Counted from the first letter of the stretch, positions 50,786-60,814 are shown. The stretch: 64,000 nt of DNA from Phytohabitans sp052068095 (GCF_052068095.1 NZ_JBQHDG010000015.1:218618-282617); one strand, 5' to 3'. Notes: generated from the letters alone by a model not told the origin. Numbers and translations: made by a program.

Positions 50786-53627
50786 GGAGGCGCAGTTCGT
50801 CTACTGGGGCTCGATGCGGCCGGACATCATTCCACTCGCCGCGCCCGGGATCACGATGGCCGTAGGTCCGAACGGCTCCGGGAAGAGCTGCTGGCTCGAC
50901 GGCTTGAAGATCATCCTCGGCGTGAGCGACCTGTCCGGACACCGCACGCCGGGAAGCTACATCTTCAACGGCAAGCCTTCCGGCGTACCAGCCGACCAAG
51001 CATGGCTGCGGGCAACCTTCGCCAACCCGAGGCACCCCGGGCAGTCGCACCGCGTGTTTGCCGTTGCCGGACCCGGACTCGACGTCGAACACGTGACCGT
51101 GGTCTGCCGCGTACGGGGCGACAAACGTCAGTACCTTTTCCTGCCCGGCCGCGTGACGTGGGGCGCCGACGTCAACGCCGAACTCGATGACCTCATGGAG
51201 CGCTACCCGGAGAGCAAGTGGAAAGGCCCGGACCAGTACGACACCATTCTCACCCGAGCGGGGGTCACCAAAGCCCTCCGGGGAGTCCTGGCCCTGCCGC
51301 AAGGCGCGACCGACCGGCTCGTTGCCGAGCGCCCCAGCGGGCTGATGAAGCGGCTGCTCGACTTGACCGGACGGCAAGAGACTCTGGAAAAGTTCCGGCT
51401 GGCCAAGGTGAAACACGACGAAGCCGTCATCGCGCACCGTGACGCCAAGCGGCGATACGAGCAGAAGCAGATCGACGTCGAACGCCTCGGGATTCAGCTG
51501 AGTCAGCATCGCGCCTGGATGCGTGACAGGACGAGGCTCACCGAGATCGACGAGGTTCTACTACCCGCAGCACGCCATTTCGAAGCCGACAACGACCTGG
51601 ACGCAATCAAGAGGGAGATCAAGTCCAAGGAGGCCGACCAAGCGCGGCTGCACCAGGAAGCGGAGGAGTTGCAGCGCGAGCACCGCACAGCTGAACAAGA
51701 CCTGGCCCTGCTGACCCAGCAGCTTCCGGGTGTCACGCGATGCCGCAAGGCGCTGGAAGGTGATCTCTCCGAGGCCAACACCATGTACGGACAGGCCCGC
51801 GAACGCTTCGCCCGCGCTTGGGATGAGCTGCGCTCCGCACGGGCGGCAACCGGAGGGCTCACCGTCCCGGACGTCGATGCACAAGTCGTCGAAGCCGAGG
51901 CCGAACTGGCCGCGGCTCTCCATGCGCGCCAGGATGCCGGTGGAGATCATGAACGCAGCCACGCGGATGGCGAACGCATCCGCCGGGGCGGAACCCTGGC
52001 ACCGCCTGCGGTACGCGCCTTCCTCGACCAACTACGGGCAATCGGCGTGAGCGCGTCGACCGTCGGTGATCTTCTTGAAGCCACCGCGGACGACGACGCC
52101 CATGCCGAGCACATGCAAGCCGCACTCGGTGACACCATCTGGGGCATCCTCGTGCCCGACGGCCAGTACCGGTCCGCATGCCAGCAGGCGATTGACGCGG
52201 CCTACACCTGGCCCATCATCCGCCGCGGCACGGGCGCACCGCTCGACATCCTCACGACCGCCGCGCCGCCCGAGTTACACGGCCTCCTCGCACACCTCGA
52301 CGCGACAGCGGCCGCCAACATGGACGAGGTCGGGCATTTGAACGCGAATGGCACCCCTGCAACTACCACTAACGGCATGCGGCATGGCCCTGTGGTCTCC
52401 CGGCTCACCCCCGTACGCGATCCGGTGCTTCATCCCGACGCCCGCGCCCGCACGATGGCGCAACTCGAAAATGCCGCCGACCAGGCGCGGCGACAATCCG
52501 ACGAGATCGACGCCGCGGTACCGTCGCTACGCTATCGCCTGAGCCAGGCATACGCACTGTCTGAAACGGTCCGTGGACTCGAATCAACAAGACTCGACTT
52601 TCGAGTCGCCTGCGGCGACCTAGCACGCATCAGGCTCGGACGCAACATGATCGGAAACGAACTCACAAGGGTCGGCCGGCAGGAGCGCGAACTGCTCGGG
52701 CGGATCGAACGCGACAAGGCCGAAGTCAACAAGCTGGCCGAGAAGGCCAAGGCCAGGAAGAGCGAGGGTGAGCAAGCCGTCACCGAGTTGGAGGTGCTCA
52801 ACAAGAAACGAGTCGCATGTGAGATCGACCTTGCCGATCATCCGCTTCCGCCACAGTACACAGGCACTGAGACGGCCCGGCTGAAGCCGGCGGAGCTTCA
52901 ACTCGAACGCGACCGGCTCGCCCTCGACGTGGCGGACACCGCACGGTACCCGCTCGACGTTCGCGATCCGATCATCGTGAGCCAGCACGAGGCAGAAAAG
53001 GACCGTCTGGTTAGTGTCGAAGAACTCATCACGGACAAGAGCGGAGAGATGGAGAAGCGGGCCAGGCTCGTCCAAAGCGCCCGCGCAAGCTACGACGAGC
53101 ATATTCGCGCTGTGGTCCGGGAATTACGTGCCCGGTTCATCGAGATCTGCCAGATCGCTGGAATCGTCGGGGATATTCGACTCGTTCCCGGAGATGTCCC
53201 CGACGAATATGGCGTTGACGTCCTGGTGGCACACAAAGCAGGCGAGAACCCCGTCTCATACCAAGACGACAGCCACTCCGGAGGCCAAGGGACCAAGATC
53301 TCGATTCTGCTGCTGCTCGCAGCCATGAGTTTGGGGCGCACCGCGGACCTCCTGATCGTCGACGAGCACAAGGCACACTTGGACGGAACCAACAACAGCC
53401 AGATCATCGAAATCATGCGGAATCTCGGAACCAAGGTGCAGTTCGTGCTGAGTGCCCCGACCAACGCCAAAGACACCGACGAAGAAGCGGACTGGTGTGA
53501 CGTGCAAGTAAGTTTCCTGCCGCGAGAGCCAGGCGCGGCGTTCAGCCCGCCCGTCCGGTTGATGTCCCGGCTTGGCGCCGGTCAACTCGAAGAACGATTC
53601 CGATCACTACAACAGCCACTCATTTAG
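50772..53627 (+). CDS. jetC: Wadjet JetC-like SMC ATPase
   Basis: 951 residues from ATG 50772; a GTG 6 bp upstream is an alternative, and a longer upstream frame is overlapped by jetB. Walker A GPNGSGKS is at 32-39. Two long coiled-coil arms flank a hinge-like region at about 410-500. The ABC signature (HSGGQGTKISILLLLAAMSL) is near 835 and Walker B (LLIVDEHKAHLDGTN) near 860. This is the MukB/SMC-like motor that extrudes DNA loops in Wadjet. At 951 residues it is on the short side for the family. It overlaps jetB by 14 bp; jetD follows after 10 bp. Confidence 0.88.
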   Translation: MPQIEEAQFVYWGSMRPDIIPLAAPGITMAVGPNGSGKSCWLDGLKIILGVSDLSGHRTPGSYIFNGKPSGVPADQAWLRATFANPRHPGQSHRVFAVAGPGLDVEHVTVVCRVRGDKRQYLFLPGRVTWGADVNAELDDLMERYPESKWKGPDQYDTILTRAGVTKALRGVLALPQGATDRLVAERPSGLMKRLLDLTGRQETLEKFRLAKVKHDEAVIAHRDAKRRYEQKQIDVERLGIQLSQHRAWMRDRTRLTEIDEVLLPAARHFEADNDLDAIKREIKSKEADQARLHQEAEELQREHRTAEQDLALLTQQLPGVTRCRKALEGDLSEANTMYGQARERFARAWDELRSARAATGGLTVPDVDAQVVEAEAELAAALHARQDAGGDHERSHADGERIRRGGTLAPPAVRAFLDQLRAIGVSASTVGDLLEATADDDAHAEHMQAALGDTIWGILVPDGQYRSACQQAIDAAYTWPIIRRGTGAPLDILTTAAPPELHGLLAHLDATAAANMDEVGHLNANGTPATTTNGMRHGPVVSRLTPVRDPVLHPDARARTMAQLENAADQARRQSDEIDAAVPSLRYRLSQAYALSETVRGLESTRLDFRVACGDLARIRLGRNMIGNELTRVGRQERELLGRIERDKAEVNKLAEKAKARKSEGEQAVTELEVLNKKRVACEIDLADHPLPPQYTGTETARLKPAELQLERDRLALDVADTARYPLDVRDPIIVSQHEAEKDRLVSVEELITDKSGEMEKRARLVQSARASYDEHIRAVVRELRARFIEICQIAGIVGDIRLVPGDVPDEYGVDVLVAHKAGENPVSYQDDSHSGGQGTKISILLLLAAMSLGRTADLLIVDEHKAHLDGTNNSQIIEIMRNLGTKVQFVLSAPTNAKDTDEEADWCDVQVSFLPREPGAAFSPPVRLMSRLGAGQLEERFRSLQQPLI

Positions 53628-53637
53628 GGCCACACGA

Positions 53638-54930
53638 ATGGCACGTTCGAGCGACACCGAAGGCGTCCGGATCGGCCGCAAGTACGCCCACGGCCGACGC
53701 ATCCATCCGGTAGCAGCCACCGAAGAGGCGCACACGGTCATCTCCCGCCTCGACCCGGCCGCCGCCACTGCTGCCCGCGCCCTGCTGCGACGCGCACTGC
53801 CCACTGAATCGATCACCGGCGTATTCGTTCGCCCGGAAGAGGAGCAGGTGGCGGCGATACTCGCCACGTGTGGGGTGCTACGGCTGGAGGAGAAGGTCGA
53901 AGGCACCGCGGCGCTCTACCACTGGCGAGCCTACCGGGCACAGATCGCGGACGGCCGTCGCGACGAGGTCCGCCACACGCTCGGCAAGCTCGAACCCGAT
54001 CACGCGCGGCACACCCTCCTCGCCGCGATCTTCTCAACCAACGAACTAGCCGACGAGCACGCCCGCCTCTCCGCGGCGCCCCACGGCAGTCCGCTCCGTG
54101 TACCAGAGGGCACACGTGCTCGAACGACGAAATGGTCCGTCTACGACGCAGCCCTGCGCGCAGCGGCTGGCTGGTACCGCGCCACCGCCAACGACGAGAG
54201 ACTCTCCGCCCGCGAACTGGCAGCCAAAGAACTCGGCTGGTCCAAAGCCTGGACCGACGCGCGCATCGCGGCCTTTGAACGCATCATCGGCGTGCCCTTC
54301 GACCAAGCGGTAGAGACTGCGGAGCCGGAGGTCCGGCTCCGCGGGCCGCTACGGTGGACAGGCGACGACGTCATCGTGGACGCCTCCGCAGCACGTCCAT
54401 GGGTCGCGATCCCAGCCCGCAGCGCACAACAGTTCGGCACCCTCGACTACTCGGACATCCACGGAGTCCTGATCGTCGAGAACCTCGACACGTTCGAAGC
54501 GATATGCCGCCACTCCGACGTTCCCGACACCTGGCTGTGCCTTTGGGGGCATGGCTACGTCAACAACAGCCTGGTAAGCCTCGTCAAGCTCATCGACAAA
54601 CCCACTGTCTGCTGGTCTGACCTGGACGCGCACGGCGTCGCGATCGTCGGAGATGTCCAGGCCCGCTCCGGCGTCGCGGTCACGCCGATCTTCATGACCG
54701 TCGAACTACACGCGGCCTCGGCATTCCTGGAACAAGACGAAGAACAACGCGCCCTCGCCTCACGCCTGGCCACCAACGGACATCCGATGCTGAGAGACTT
54801 GGCCGCACAGGTGGCCAGAACCGGAGTTGGCCGTGAGCAGGAGACGATGCACCACCTAATCCCGAAGCTTGAGCATCACCTTGCACAGGTCGCAGCACCG
54901 GCGAATGCGGGAACCGACGCCGTACCCTGA
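53638..54930 (+). CDS. jetD: Wadjet JetD-like TOPRIM nuclease
   Basis: 430 residues, ATG 10 bp after jetC. The C-terminal half has a topoisomerase VI A/TOPRIM layout: VLIVENLDTFEAICRHSDVP with the catalytic Glu, then WLCLWGHGYVNNSLVSLVKL and the metal-binding WSDLDAHGVAIVGDVQARSG. The N-terminal region is helical with a winged-helix-like part (ELAAKELGWSKAWTDARIA). JetD cuts plasmid DNA once the SMC complex has engaged it. Glu and Asp residues typical of the active site are present, so the enzyme should be competent. Confidence 0.88.
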   Translation: MARSSDTEGVRIGRKYAHGRRIHPVAATEEAHTVISRLDPAAATAARALLRRALPTESITGVFVRPEEEQVAAILATCGVLRLEEKVEGTAALYHWRAYRAQIADGRRDEVRHTLGKLEPDHARHTLLAAIFSTNELADEHARLSAAPHGSPLRVPEGTRARTTKWSVYDAALRAAAGWYRATANDERLSARELAAKELGWSKAWTDARIAAFERIIGVPFDQAVETAEPEVRLRGPLRWTGDDVIVDASAARPWVAIPARSAQQFGTLDYSDIHGVLIVENLDTFEAICRHSDVPDTWLCLWGHGYVNNSLVSLVKLIDKPTVCWSDLDAHGVAIVGDVQARSGVAVTPIFMTVELHAASAFLEQDEEQRALASRLATNGHPMLRDLAAQVARTGVGREQETMHHLIPKLEHHLAQVAAPANAGTDAVP

Positions 54931-55062
54931 CCCGGGTGGAAACTGATCCATGGTGGAGCCTGTCCGAGTTGAACGCCGGGGCACCCGATCACTATCACGA
55001 CTCAACCGTTAGAACCTCGCGGGCGGCCCCCATGTAGCGGTCCGAGTCTCGGCTGTGGTGGG

Positions 55063-56544
55063 TCAGCGTTGCCGGGCGCGGCGCTCGGCCGACAACAGGT
55101 CCGCTACCAGCGGCCGAACCATAGGCAGGTCCACCGTGGCTGGTGCTGCCGGCTCGAACCGCGGCCGGTAGGTGCGAAGCTGCTCAGCGGCGCGGCGGGC
55201 GTCGCGGGCCTGATCCAGTCGGTCCTGTGCCTGGCGCAAGTCGGCCAGGCTCTCCGCCAACGCGGCGAGGGTGTAGATCAGGTGCAGGGCGGCCGTAGTG
55301 TCCTGGTCCCGGGATACCGCGCCTAAGACGGCGATGAGCCGGGCCATGCTGCGCAGGTGTCCTGCCTGCCAGACCCGGCGTGACGGCACCCGGCCGCATA
55401 GGTCATGGGCGGCGCGGTCGAACCAGTCGGCCGCGTCGGTCAGCGGCCCACCCGCCTCGCCTTCCCACGCCCGTGCGGTGGCAGTCAGCAGGTCGGCGGC
55501 GGCGTACGCGATGGCTGAGGCGAGGCCGGAAATCGGCGCCGCGCGCATCGCGGCGGCGGCGTCCCGCACCGTCTCGGCCGCGCGGCGGGACACTTGCGGC
55601 GGGATCATCCCGGTCGCGGCGAGCCGCGCCGCGTTCCCGCCTCGCGGTGGTGTCCCGGCCCACCGGGACCGCAGTCGTGGCAACGTCAGGTCCGGGGCGA
55701 GGCGGCCCCCGCCGTACCACACCGTGGTACCGACCGCGGTGACATGCGCGTCCAACCCGACCGCGTACCCGATTACCCGCCCCGGGTCACGCGCACTGCA
55801 CCGAAGCCTGACCAGCACGCCCGCCTGCTGGAGCCGGGCGAAGAAATCCACCTCGTCCGTGGCGATGGCGGCCACCTCGCGCACTCGACGACGCAGCACC
55901 TCACGCGGCGCCACCGTGGGCCCCGCCCGCTCGCCTGGCCTGGCGCTGCCAGTCTTGGCGTCCAGTCGGGCGGCCTTGTTCAGCTCGGCCGAGCTGGGCC
56001 ATCGGCGCGACCCGGCACCGGCAGGCGCCACCCGGTACAGCCCATAGCGCTCCTCCAGGTCCCGGCACGCGGCCTGCGCCTTGCGCTTGTCGTAGCTGAT
56101 CCACGCGGTGCGCCGGTCCTGGCGCACCGTCGTGGCCACCACGTGCACATGGTCCGGAGCGTGGCGCACCGCGAGCCACCGCACCGCCCGGGTATCGCCG
56201 TACGGGGCCAACCCTACGGCGGCCATCACCTCACCGGCGATGTGCGCCCACTGCGCATCCGTCAGTATCCGGTCGGTGGGGTGTGTACGGATTGAACAGT
56301 GCCACACCGGGCGGGCCGGCGGCTTCCACCCCACCGCGACCGGCTGCTCCAACAGCTCCGTCAGCCGGCGTACATCCCGGCGGCCGGCCGCGTCGGTCGG
56401 CGGCTCTAGCTCGGCTAGGCTGCCCGCCCCGTCCCACGCCGCGATCAGGTGCGCGTCGGTGTGCTCCTCCCGGCGGCCCGGCCCGAACAGGTACCGCAAC
56501 AGGCCACCGACGTTCCGGCCGCGTGAGTGGACTGCGGGTATCAC
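55063..56544 (-). CDS. Relaxase (mobilization nuclease)
   Basis: 493 residues. Early residues (MIPAVHSRGRNVGGLLRYLF) carry no recognised motif. The three-His metal site HAPDHVHV is at 128-135, typical of MobA/VirD2-type relaxases in actinomycete elements. The C-terminal half is helical. It would nick oriT and pilot the strand during conjugation. The start overlaps the MobC stop by 4 bp. A candidate oriT lies upstream of MobC. No type IV coupling protein is present on the element. Confidence 0.85.
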   Translation of the reverse strand: MIPAVHSRGRNVGGLLRYLFGPGRREEHTDAHLIAAWDGAGSLAELEPPTDAAGRRDVRRLTELLEQPVAVGWKPPARPVWHCSIRTHPTDRILTDAQWAHIAGEVMAAVGLAPYGDTRAVRWLAVRHAPDHVHVVATTVRQDRRTAWISYDKRKAQAACRDLEERYGLYRVAPAGAGSRRWPSSAELNKAARLDAKTGSARPGERAGPTVAPREVLRRRVREVAAIATDEVDFFARLQQAGVLVRLRCSARDPGRVIGYAVGLDAHVTAVGTTVWYGGGRLAPDLTLPRLRSRWAGTPPRGGNAARLAATGMIPPQVSRRAAETVRDAAAAMRAAPISGLASAIAYAAADLLTATARAWEGEAGGPLTDAADWFDRAAHDLCGRVPSRRVWQAGHLRSMARLIAVLGAVSRDQDTTAALHLIYTLAALAESLADLRQAQDRLDQARDARRAAEQLRTYRPRFEPAAPATVDLPMVRPLVADLLSAERRARQR

Positions 56545-56987
56545 TGGACCCGCCGGTGCAACGCCGCGATCACCTCATCCACGGCACCGAGGGTCCGCCC
56601 GCACATCGTCACCACGGTGCACAGCCATACAGGCGCCTGCCCGCTGCTGTTGAACGCGGCAACGGCCTGGTTGAGGTTCGTGCCGACCCGGTTCACGGCC
56701 GTGCGCAGGTCGAACAGCTCCACCTGCACCCCGGCTAGGGCCTCGAACTCCAGCCGCTCGGGCTCGACCGTGGCCGTCTCGCCCCGCGCGGCGGCCAGCG
56801 CCGCCACGGCGCAGAACCCGGTCGGGGTCAACCCGGCCCGGCGGGCGGCGGCAGCCACCTCCGCGTGCTCAGCGACGGTGAAACTCGGGCTTATCCGCAA
56901 CGTGCGGCCCGGGAACTCGTGCCGGCGATCACGGCCAGCCCGCTGACGCGGGACGCGAGCCCACTCGCCGTGCGCCTGCCCGTCCAC
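56541..56987 (-). CDS. MobC-like relaxase accessory protein
   Basis: 148 residues. The central part (ISPSFTVAEHAEVAAAARRA, GLTPTGFCAVAALAAARG) and the end (LRTAVNRVGTNLNQAVAAFN) match the MobC/ribbon-helix-helix-type accessory proteins that help relaxases open oriT. It is translationally coupled to the relaxase. The start is probably GTG 56987; a later one would shorten the N-terminus. Confidence 0.75.
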   Translation of the reverse strand: MDGQAHGEWARVPRQRAGRDRRHEFPGRTLRISPSFTVAEHAEVAAAARRAGLTPTGFCAVAALAAARGETATVEPERLEFEALAGVQVELFDLRTAVNRVGTNLNQAVAAFNSSGQAPVWLCTVVTMCGRTLGAVDEVIAALHRRVQ

Positions 56988-57042
56988 AACCGACCGTCCC
57001 TCCCGGCGAACTGTTCGCCGCTAAGGGAATCGTCGGCGCTGG

Positions 57043-58331
57043 GGGTTAGCGGAACCGTTGCCGTAACGCGCTACGGGTGCCCCGCCGCACGACGGTGGCC
57101 CGCCAACAACACCTGCTGACCGCGCTCGGTCGGCACGTGTTGTTGCAAGACCCTTCAACTTGCTCACCCAAGATCAACTACGCGCGGGCGCTACGGGTTA
57201 GCGGTCGGGGTCCGGGCACGGCACGCTCGACGTGGCTGCGGGCACCTCGAACTCGCGCGGGCGCACGGGCGGCAGATGCGCTTGGCTCCGATTCGGCTGT
57301 ACCGGCCAAGACACGTAACGGCCCATGTCGGCGGGAATCTGGTCACCCGAACCGGTCGGCTCGCGGCACTCGGTGCCGGGCGGCTCCACCAGGTCCACCT
57401 TGAGACCGCGCCGGCGGCCGAGCCGGCCCAGCCGGGATGAATGCCGCCCGGCTGTTCCGAGGCCAGCGTGCCGGAACGGCCCGCCCGTTCCGGGTGGGCC
57501 GTTCCACCCATGCCGCCGGAATGCCGGCACCCTCCGGAACGGACCGGGCGTCCTGCCGCACGCGATGGGGTAGAACGGCGGAACGGCGCGGCGTGCGCTT
57601 CCTGGTTCCGCTTCCAGTTCCGCTCGCCAAGCGAACGGAAGTGGAAGCGTACGGCGCCCGGGTCGGCCTATGGCGGCGGCTGGTAGCGCTGCCGGCGCGC
57701 CGTTACCACGGTGGCGTTACCCGTAGCGCTCCCGGATACGCGAAGAGCCAGTGACCTGCGGCGCTAATGGGTCCGCTAACCCTGTAGCGGTCGCTCGACC
57801 GCTGCCAGCTCTGGCCGTTCCGGGGGCCGCTTCGGCGCTTGCGGACGGGGCCGGTGTCAACTGGCACCCCTCCGGGCCGCCGGCCGGAACCGTCCGGCCA
57901 TTCCGACGGCCGTTCCGCGTGCCCCGCCGGGCGTTCCGGAACGGCCCGGCTTCCGCTTCCTGGTTCCGTTCCGCACGGCCAGCCCGGCGGTGCGGAAGCG
58001 GAAGCGACCAGAAGTGGAGGTCGCGCCCCGGCGTCCTGACGCTGGTAGCGAGGGTAGCGGCGGGCGTGGGCGTTAGGTCGGATGTCGTGTCGTCAACACG
58101 CTGGCGCAGGTGTTGTCTGTCGTCACCAGGCGCGGGGTAGAGCTTCTGCAGCCCCCGTAGCGCTGCCGGTAGCCCGTAGCGCTCCTGCTCGGACGCCCAG
58201 CCAGTTCGACCGGACGAGCCGGCACGGACGTGCCAACTTTTCCGGCGCCTACTAACGGCTCGTAGCGGGCCACACCAACACGTGTCAGCGCATCCGCTAC
58301 CGGCTGCCACTGGTCGCGACGCCGCTAACCC
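57043..58331. repeat. Iteron-like repeat region, possible origin of replication or transfer
   Basis: The 1.45 kb between MobC and the HTH gene (about 56990-58441) contains no convincing gene. Perfect 10-mers GCGCTACGGG occur at 57068 and 57188 and, inverted, at 57720, 58154 and 58173. GGGTTAGCG occurs at 57043 and 57195 and, inverted, at 57774 and 58323. At 57188-57203 both units join into a dyad (CGCTA-5-TAGCG). A palindrome CGTTCCGGAACG lies at 57932-57943 amid many TTCCG words. Such clustered short repeats suggest binding sites for a replication or regulatory protein. Confidence 0.6.
57104..57145. other. Candidate oriT hairpin
   Basis: CAACAACAC (57104-57112) and GTGTTGTTG (57137-57145) form a perfect 9-bp inverted repeat, enclosing a second one (GACCG-CGCT-CGGTC). 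The location just upstream of mobC and the relaxase is where oriT normally lies. The nic site cannot be named. Confidence 0.5.
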
Positions 58332-58441
58332 TTGCGCGTCATCCTCGACGTCAAGGGCCGGGACCGAGCTGCGCCTTGGCTGGGCACAGCGTCAGCACCG
58401 AGCGCGGGGATCGGCCAGGCAGTGACGAGCAGGAGGCAGCC

Positions 58442-58699
58442 GTGAGCAAGCGAGTACCGACTCCCGACGAGATCCGGGCCTGGCCCGTAACGGTGGACGT
58501 CCCGACCGCCGGTCGCGCGTTCGGCGTCGGCCGCGACGAGGCTTACCGCCTTGCCCGCGAAGGCCGCTTCCCGGTCCCGGTGCTGCACCTTGGACGGTAC
58601 CTACGCGTCACGCGCGCTGCTGTGCTGAACGCGCTCGGCATCACCGACCAGGTGACGACAGGAGCCGTCGGCTCACACGAACAGCCGCGGTATCCATAG
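58442..58699 (+). CDS. Excisionase-like small HTH protein
   Basis: 85 residues from a GTG preceded by AGGAGGCAG. The MerR/AlpA-like wing-helix (VDVPTAGRAFGVGRDEAYRL, AREGRFPVPVLHLG, RYLRVTRAAVLNALG) is typical of the helix-turn-helix_17 proteins placed upstream of integrases in actinomycete elements, where they act as excisionases or regulators. It lies two genes before the integrase. Confidence 0.75.
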   Translation: MSKRVPTPDEIRAWPVTVDVPTAGRAFGVGRDEAYRLAREGRFPVPVLHLGRYLRVTRAAVLNALGITDQVTTGAVGSHEQPRYP

Positions 58700-58805
58700 T
58701 GGACAAGGGGAACGCCGGTAGTATTTGCCAGAGCGATAGATTGTGCTCATGGTTTGTCATCACTTACGCTATATTCAGCCCACAACGATGACAAGAGGAC
58801 CATGT

Positions 58806-59336
58806 ATGGCCCGCCAGCTCGGCGCGATTTCACAAATTCACACCGACTCCGACGGGCACCAATGGCACCTGACCGTGCACTGGGCGGACATAGACGGCAC
58901 GGCAACCCCGGTCGGCCTGGACCTGCGCGCGTTCACCAGCGACGGCCGAGCACGTGTACAGCCGACCGGCGGCGTGCTGACCGCCGCCGTCCTCCGCTCG
59001 TTGCGGGTCGCGGAGATCGTCGAGGCGACCCGGCGCGAAGGCGCGTGGACCGCACCGACCGTCAAGAGGACCACCGCGGCGCGCCGGAGCAGCGTCAAAA
59101 CACCGCCGAAGCGGCCGGGCCGCCCAGCAGAGCGGGGTGACGACTTCGTAGCGACGGTCGCCGCCCTCTATCACGAAGCGAAGGCACAAGGAGGTGAGCC
59201 AGCTCGCAAGCCGTGGCCGTACGTCACCGGCCAACTCAAGGCCCGAGGCTTCGGCGACGTCACCGACGGCCAGTTGAGGAACTGGTCACGCAGGGCCAAG
59301 AAACTTAACCTGCTACCCGCGAAGGAGAGGAAGTGA
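58806..59336 (+). CDS. Conserved integrase-associated hypothetical protein
   Basis: 176 residues from ATG 58806, after GAGGACC. The N-terminal half has a beta-rich pattern (HQWHLTVHWADIDGTATPVG, LDLRAFTS). The second half is basic, with a linker (RRSSVKTPPKRPGRPAERGD) and a helical end that could bind DNA (GFGDVTDGQLRNWSRRAKKL). Similar proteins are commonly encoded just upstream of actinomycete integrases. The TGA overlaps the integrase GTG (GTGA). Function is unknown. Confidence 0.6.
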   Translation: MARQLGAISQIHTDSDGHQWHLTVHWADIDGTATPVGLDLRAFTSDGRARVQPTGGVLTAAVLRSLRVAEIVEATRREGAWTAPTVKRTTAARRSSVKTPPKRPGRPAERGDDFVATVAALYHEAKAQGGEPARKPWPYVTGQLKARGFGDVTDGQLRNWSRRAKKLNLLPAKERK

Positions 59337-60811
59337 ACCGAAGATCGCCGAAGTACGGCAAGGGCGTGTTCCAGCGCTGCGACGCCGGCTGCCCGCCGCA
59401 GGGCAAGGTCTGCAAGACCCACTCCTGGGCGTACCACGTCGAGCTGTCCGCCGGCCCCAACGGCAAACGCCGACAATGGACCAAGGGCGGCTTTTCCAGC
59501 GCCAAGGCCGCCGTAGAGGCCCGTGCCGAGATCCTCGCCGCTGACCAGGCCGGCACCCTGCCCACCGACGGCAAGCAGACCGTCGGGGCATGGCTCACCG
59601 ACTGGCTGGACGGCAAGGTCGGCGCAGAAGCGATCCGGCCAACCACCGAGGTCGGCTATCGCGGTCACGTCGACAACTACCTGATCCCTTACCTCGGCCA
59701 TCTGCGCCTGATCGATCTACGCCCACAGCATGTCACCAGGATGCTCATCGACATCCGGAGCGAGCACGACGAGCGCATCGCCGAGGCGAAGGAGACCAAC
59801 GAGCGGCTCCAGGCCGAAGCCGACGCGGTAAACGGCGAAGGAGACCAACGAGCGGCTCCAGGCCGAAGCCGACGCGGTAAACGGCGAAGGAGACCAACGA
59901 GCGGCTCCAGGCCGAAGCCGACGCGGTAAACGGCGAAGGAGACCAACGAGCGGCTCCAGGCCGAAGCCGACGCGGTAAACGCCGAACGGGCCGCGGCGGG
60001 CAAGCGTCCGGTAAAGGCCCGGCGGGTTCCGGTGCCGCGGCCGTTCAGCCCGGTCACGGCCCAGCGTGTGCGGGCGACGCTGCGTAGCGCGCTCAACGCC
60101 GCGCTACGAGCGGGCGAGGTGTCCCGCAACGTCGCGGCCCTCGCCGACGTCGCTCGAGGCGCCCGCCCACGGGTGAAGGTCTGGGAGCCGGAGCAGCTCG
60201 GCGAGTTCCTCGATGCCATCGCAGCCGACGGTGAGCGGCTGTATCCGATGCTGCACCTGGCGGCGTTCGCCGGGCTGCGGCGGGGTGAACTCTGCGGGCT
60301 GCGCTGGTGCGACGTCGACCTGGACGCCTGCGTTGTCGACGTGGCCTGGCAGCGGACCGCCGCCCGGCACAAGGTGGTGGAGTCCAGGCCGAAAACGGAC
60401 GGGTCGGAGTCGATGGTCGACATCGACGAAGGCACGGCCGAGGTCCTCCGGGTGTGGCGAAAGCAGCAGCTCGAAGAGCGGCTCGCCTGGGGGCCGGCCT
60501 GGCAGGACACCGGGCTCGTCTTCACCCGCGAGGACGGCTCCGGCCAGCACCCGGACTTCGTCACCTACCGGTTCGAGAAGCTCGTCGCCCGTCACGGACT
60601 GCCCAAGATCTCATTGCACAAGCTGCGCCACCTCGCGGCCAGCCTCCAGCTCGCCGCCGGCGTCGACATCGCGATCGTCAGCAAGCGTCTCCGGCACAGC
60701 TCAATCAAGATCACGAACGACACCTACGGCCACCTCATCGGCACGGTAGGCCGGGACGCCGCAGAAGCGGCGGCAGCGCTCGTCCCACTGAAGACGCGGA
60801 AGAGCGCGTAG
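59333..60811 (+). pseudogene. int: Tyrosine integrase interrupted by a 49-bp tandem expansion
   Basis: From GTG 59333 (site AAGGAGAGG) the N-terminal and core-binding parts read normally (WAYHVELSAGPNGKRRQWTK, HVDNYLIPYLGHLRLIDLRP). After the first of four tandem 49-bp copies the frame shifts, and TAA at 59927-59929 stops translation. Because three extra copies add 147 bp, the frame is restored after the fourth copy, and the catalytic domain is intact: GLRRGELCGLRW, HKLRHLAASLQLAAGVDIAI, LRHSSIKITNDTYGH with its Tyr. A single copy would give an uninterrupted integrase of about 443 residues. As drawn, no full-length enzyme is made; an internal start near 60032 would give only the catalytic domain. 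Confidence 0.85.
59785..59980 (+). repeat. Four perfect 49-bp tandem copies inside the integrase gene
   Basis: Copies at 59785-59833, 59834-59882, 59883-59931 and 59932-59980, each beginning ggcgaaggagaccaacgagc and ending gcggtaaac. One copy encodes the linker helix AKETNERLQAEADAVN. As 49 is not a multiple of 3, each added copy shifts the frame by one, so 1, 4 or 7 copies return to frame but 4 leaves an in-frame stop. Confidence 0.95.
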
Positions 60812-60814
60812 CAG

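Noticed and set aside
57043..58331. CRISPR array from the repeated short motifs.
   Set aside because: The repeats are 9-10 bp, in both orientations and irregularly spaced, and no cas genes are present.
57001..58441. Possible replication initiator gene within the long non-coding region.
   Set aside because: All frames there give Arg/Pro/Gly-rich translations without motifs; the DNA looks repetitive and non-coding.
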